Source: Bacteroidales bacterium (GTDB lineage: Bacteria; Bacteroidota; Bacteroidia; Bacteroidales; UBA932). From it: a stretch of DNA of 64,000 nucleotides. The stretch is from contig JAQUBZ010000009.1 of the NCBI GenBank assembly GCA_028686425.1, forward strand, positions 1 through 64,000, in the 5' to 3' direction. The position numbers were made by a program, and so were the translations under genes. The notes below the pieces were generated by a model that worked only from the letters and a program-made list of their open reading frames with translations, was not told the origin of the DNA and ran no database searches. Numbering within the stretch: position 1 is the stretch's first letter; each line of letters begins with the position of its first letter. Below are positions 61,958 through 64,000 of the stretch, one piece after another.

Positions 61958-62302
61958 ATGGTCTTAAAGGAAATTGTTTCCATGACGGATGGAAAAGTTA
62001 TATGTGGTGAATCTCATTTAAACGACTCGATCGAATATGCTTTTGCATCTGATTTGATGAGCGATGTGCTTACCTTGAGAATCACAAATTTTCTATTGAT
62101 TACCGGACTTGCAAATATACAGTCCGTGCGTACTGCCGAAATGTCCGATTTGAAGTATATTCTGTTTGCAAGAGATAAAAAAATTACAGAAGAGATGATT
62201 GAGCTTGCAGAGGAGAATGATATGATGATTATTTCCACTCCGTATTCTGTGTTTAAAACTTCCGGTATATTGTACGGAGCCGGATTAAAACCGGTATATT
62301 GA
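61958..62302 (+). CDS. DRTGG-domain protein
   Basis: 114-residue protein consisting of one DRTGG domain (LKEIVSMTDGKVICGES, AFASDLMSDVLTL, LLITGLANIQSVRTAEM, DMMIISTPYSVFKTSGILYGAGLKPVY). The domain occurs alone beside [FeFe]-hydrogenase gene sets in anaerobes and in HPr-kinase-like and PTA proteins. Probably senses a ligand. First of three linked genes with the ATP-binding protein and the hydrogenase-like protein. Confidence 0.8.
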   Translation: MVLKEIVSMTDGKVICGESHLNDSIEYAFASDLMSDVLTLRITNFLLITGLANIQSVRTAEMSDLKYILFARDKKITEEMIELAEENDMMIISTPYSVFKTSGILYGAGLKPVY

Positions 62303-62304
62303 TT

Positions 62305-62718
62305 ATGGAACTCGAATATAAAGTCGAGGGTGGTGATTTCACTCAGGCAGGATATGCCTCTTCTCAAGTGAAAAAGGTGCTGAAGCAATTGGGAATCAAT
62401 CCTATTGTTATCAAAAGAGTTGTAGTCGCCCTGTATGAAGCTGAGGTCAATATTGTTGCCCATGCCTATAGGGGTGTTATAACGGCTTTTTTGAATGAAG
62501 ACGGAATCAGGCTCGTGCTTGACGATGAAGGGCCGGGTATTCCCGATATTGATCAGGCGATGGTCAAAGGTTATTCTACCGCTTCCAAAGAGGTTCGTGA
62601 GATGGGATTCGGGGCAGGAATGGGACTTCCGAATATCAAGGATAATGCCGACGAGTTTGACATTGTTTCCGAAGTTGGAAAAGGTACAAGATTGAATATT
62701 TTTATAAAGTACATTTAG
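62305..62718 (+). CDS. Anti-sigma-type ATP-binding protein (HATPase)
   Basis: 137 residues from ATG 62305 with a GHKL ATPase domain of the RsbW/SpoIIAB type: N box VVALYEAEVNIVAHAY, G1 box DDEGPGIPD, and GFGAGMGLPNIKDNADEFDI. In anaerobe hydrogenase loci such proteins accompany DRTGG and PP2C partners and are thought to be Ser kinases in partner switching. The adjoining stop is at 62302. Confidence 0.85.
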   Translation: MELEYKVEGGDFTQAGYASSQVKKVLKQLGINPIVIKRVVVALYEAEVNIVAHAYRGVITAFLNEDGIRLVLDDEGPGIPDIDQAMVKGYSTASKEVREMGFGAGMGLPNIKDNADEFDIVSEVGKGTRLNIFIKYI

Positions 62719-62729
62719 ATCGATTATTT

Positions 62730-64000
62730 ATGGATAATAAGGGACAAAATAGTTATTATCGTGGATTGGAGATAATGGCCGATGTCTGCATCGGATGCTC
62801 CCATTGCATGAAAGTTTGTCCTACTGAAGCTCTGCGAGTCTCCGGAGGAAAGGCTACAATACACGCCGAATGGTGCATTGATTGTGGAAACTGTTATCGT
62901 GTATGTCCCACAAGGGCCATTCGTGTCGTTGACGATGACTTTGAACAAATCTATAAATATGAGCACAGAATCCTGCTTGTGCCGAGTCTGTTCTATTCTC
63001 AGTTTGAAGATAAAATGGATGTCTCCACAATAAACAATATCATAGGAGAAATTGGATTTACGGAGGTCTGCCCCGTCGAGATAGGTGTGGATTACCTCAT
63101 CGAGGAGATGAACAAATACATAGACGAGTCTCCGGTCAAACCGGTAATCTCTTCATACTGTCCTGCAATTGTAAGGCTTATTCAGGTGAGATTTCCATCT
63201 CTCGTGGATAATATCATGACATTGCTTCCGCCTCTCGAAATAGCTGCTCAATATCATAAAAACCGATATGTGGAAGATGGAGTTGTGGCTGAAAATGTGG
63301 GTATCTTCTATCTGACACCGTGTGTTGCTAAAATAGTAGCTGTAAAAGACCCTGTCGGAGGGTATAAGTCACCGATAACAGGTGTTATCAACATGGACTT
63401 GATGTACAGCAAAGTGCTTTTGGCTTACAAGCAAAAGAGATTCGGGGATGGAAGTATCAAGACAAATGAAGATATTACATCAAATGCCATCAGGTGGGCT
63501 TCCACAAAAGGTGAGGCAAATGCAACTAAGGGGGTGGCATTGTCCATAGACGGAATCTCCCACGCCATGGAGTTTCTTGAAAAAGTTGAAAACGGGGACA
63601 TTGAGGGAGTCGATTTCATAGAATTGAGAGGATGCGATGAGTCGTGTGCCGGCGGTATTTTGGTGAGAGGCAACAGATTTTTAGTATCTGACGACCTGCA
63701 TAAAAGAGCTTCGGTCGCACCATGGATTAACCCTCACGTCAAAGAAATAAGAAAGTACTGTGCCGAATATATGAAATTTGACGGAGTGCAGCCGCGTGCA
63801 TTTATGAAATACGGCTCAGACATCAAGATTGCCATCAAAAAGATGGAAGATGTCAGAAATTTAAAAAAAATACTCCCCGGAATAGATTGCGGAGCTTGCG
63901 GTGCACCGAGTTGTGAGGCTCTTGCCGATGATATCGTATCAGGAGAGAGGGAGTTGAACAATTGCGTATTTATGCAGGTTAAAAATGAAAAAGCCGGAAC
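62730..64000 (+). CDS. [FeFe]-hydrogenase-like Fe-S protein, cut by the window end
   Basis: Open reading frame of at least 423 codons with no stop before 64000. Two ferredoxin [4Fe-4S] motifs: C20, C23, C26, C30 and C49, C52, C55, C59. An H-cluster-type domain follows with degenerate motifs: L1 is S-S-Y143-C144-P-A, L2 T-P-C198-V-A-K, L3 G-C302-x3-C306-A-G-G. These keep the four cysteines that hold the [4Fe-4S] part of the H-cluster, but Tyr143 replaces the proton-relay Cys. A further Fe-S motif C387-x2-C390-x4-C395...C412 lies near the end. It is thus probably a sensory or electron-transfer homologue, not a catalytic hydrogenase. Sensor PAS or phosphatase domains may follow beyond the edge. 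Confidence 0.85.
   Translation, partial: MDNKGQNSYYRGLEIMADVCIGCSHCMKVCPTEALRVSGGKATIHAEWCIDCGNCYRVCPTRAIRVVDDDFEQIYKYEHRILLVPSLFYSQFEDKMDVSTINNIIGEIGFTEVCPVEIGVDYLIEEMNKYIDESPVKPVISSYCPAIVRLIQVRFPSLVDNIMTLLPPLEIAAQYHKNRYVEDGVVAENVGIFYLTPCVAKIVAVKDPVGGYKSPITGVINMDLMYSKVLLAYKQKRFGDGSIKTNEDITSNAIRWASTKGEANATKGVALSIDGISHAMEFLEKVENGDIEGVDFIELRGCDESCAGGILVRGNRFLVSDDLHKRASVAPWINPHVKEIRKYCAEYMKFDGVQPRAFMKYGSDIKIAIKKMEDVRNLKKILPGIDCGACGAPSCEALADDIVSGERELNNCVFMQVKNEKAG

Overview
The window is about 64 kb of a chromosome from an anaerobic member of the Bacteroidetes, most likely order Bacteroidales. The lineage markers are: Bacteroidetes-type promoters (TTTG, about 19 nt, TAnnTTTG) before many genes; A-rich rather than Shine-Dalgarno start regions; many SPII lipoproteins; NigD-like, DUF3089 and DUF3822 proteins; an S46 dipeptidyl-peptidase; a 4-TM LytTR regulator; an RRM RNA-binding protein; and a full Na+-translocating NADH:quinone reductase. 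I see no IS element, prophage, CRISPR array or rRNA operon. It reads as a core-genome segment with a few accessory loci.

Layout. 1-1.7 kb: a serpin lipoprotein whose only ATG is followed by an in-frame stop, behind a promoter region with paired repeats. 1.8-7.7 kb (-): nqrABCDEF. 7.9-10.3 kb: UvrD/PcrA helicase. 10.4-14.8 kb (-): a type II fatty-acid operon fabH-fabK-fabF-fabZ-fabG, divergent from a membrane LytTR regulator with four TGTGGC repeats at 20-21 nt spacing between them. 15.8-24.6 kb: tRNA-Lys(TTT), small envelope proteins, M48 peptidase, threonine aldolase, an ECF sigma factor with an anti-sigma/outer-membrane-barrel fusion, a NigD-like lipoprotein, GH20 hexosaminidase, a lactonase-like lipoprotein and a lone receiver domain. 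24.7-35.3 kb: tRNA-Lys(CTT), HerA-like ATPase, DUF3089 lipase-like lipoprotein, YbaK deacylase, a GNAT-like protein, ClpC, GyrA and a TPR protein. 35.3-39.7 kb (-): AI-2E transporter, CDP-alcohol phosphatidyltransferase, GtrA, GNAT and LPLAT, apparently envelope-lipid genes. 39.7-44.8 kb: DPP11-type peptidase, RRM protein, a PurF paralogue without its nucleophilic Cys, and a minimal ComEC. 44.9-49.6 kb: ackA-ptb-buk-cstA. 49.6-53.3 kb: MATE, cytidylate-kinase-like protein, EttA. 53.4-59.2 kb: tRNA-Asp, RsmD/DUF3822 operon, DHH phosphoesterase, two FKBP lipoproteins, 4-hydroxybutyrate-type CoA-transferase. 59.2-64 kb: MazG, TcdA, a second GNAT, then a DRTGG / HATPase / [FeFe]-hydrogenase-like module cut by the window edge.

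Together the metabolic genes describe a fermenter that makes ATP from acyl-phosphates (acetate and butyrate or branched-chain kinases), exchanges CoA among short acids, keeps a Na+ gradient with NQR and probably handles H2 through the module at the right edge. Peptide use is suggested by DPP11, CstA and threonine aldolase.

Points most worth a second look: the LytTR repeat array; the outward-facing TGCAGTATTT repeats between the ECF sigma gene and the NigD-like gene; the anti-sigma/barrel fusion; the PurF paralogue that keeps its Fe-S cysteines but lacks Cys1; the [FeFe]-hydrogenase-like protein that keeps four cubane ligands but has Tyr in place of the proton-relay Cys; the NqrC cysteine-rich tail; and the broken serpin start. 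All functions are inferred from recognisable motifs; no database search was run.
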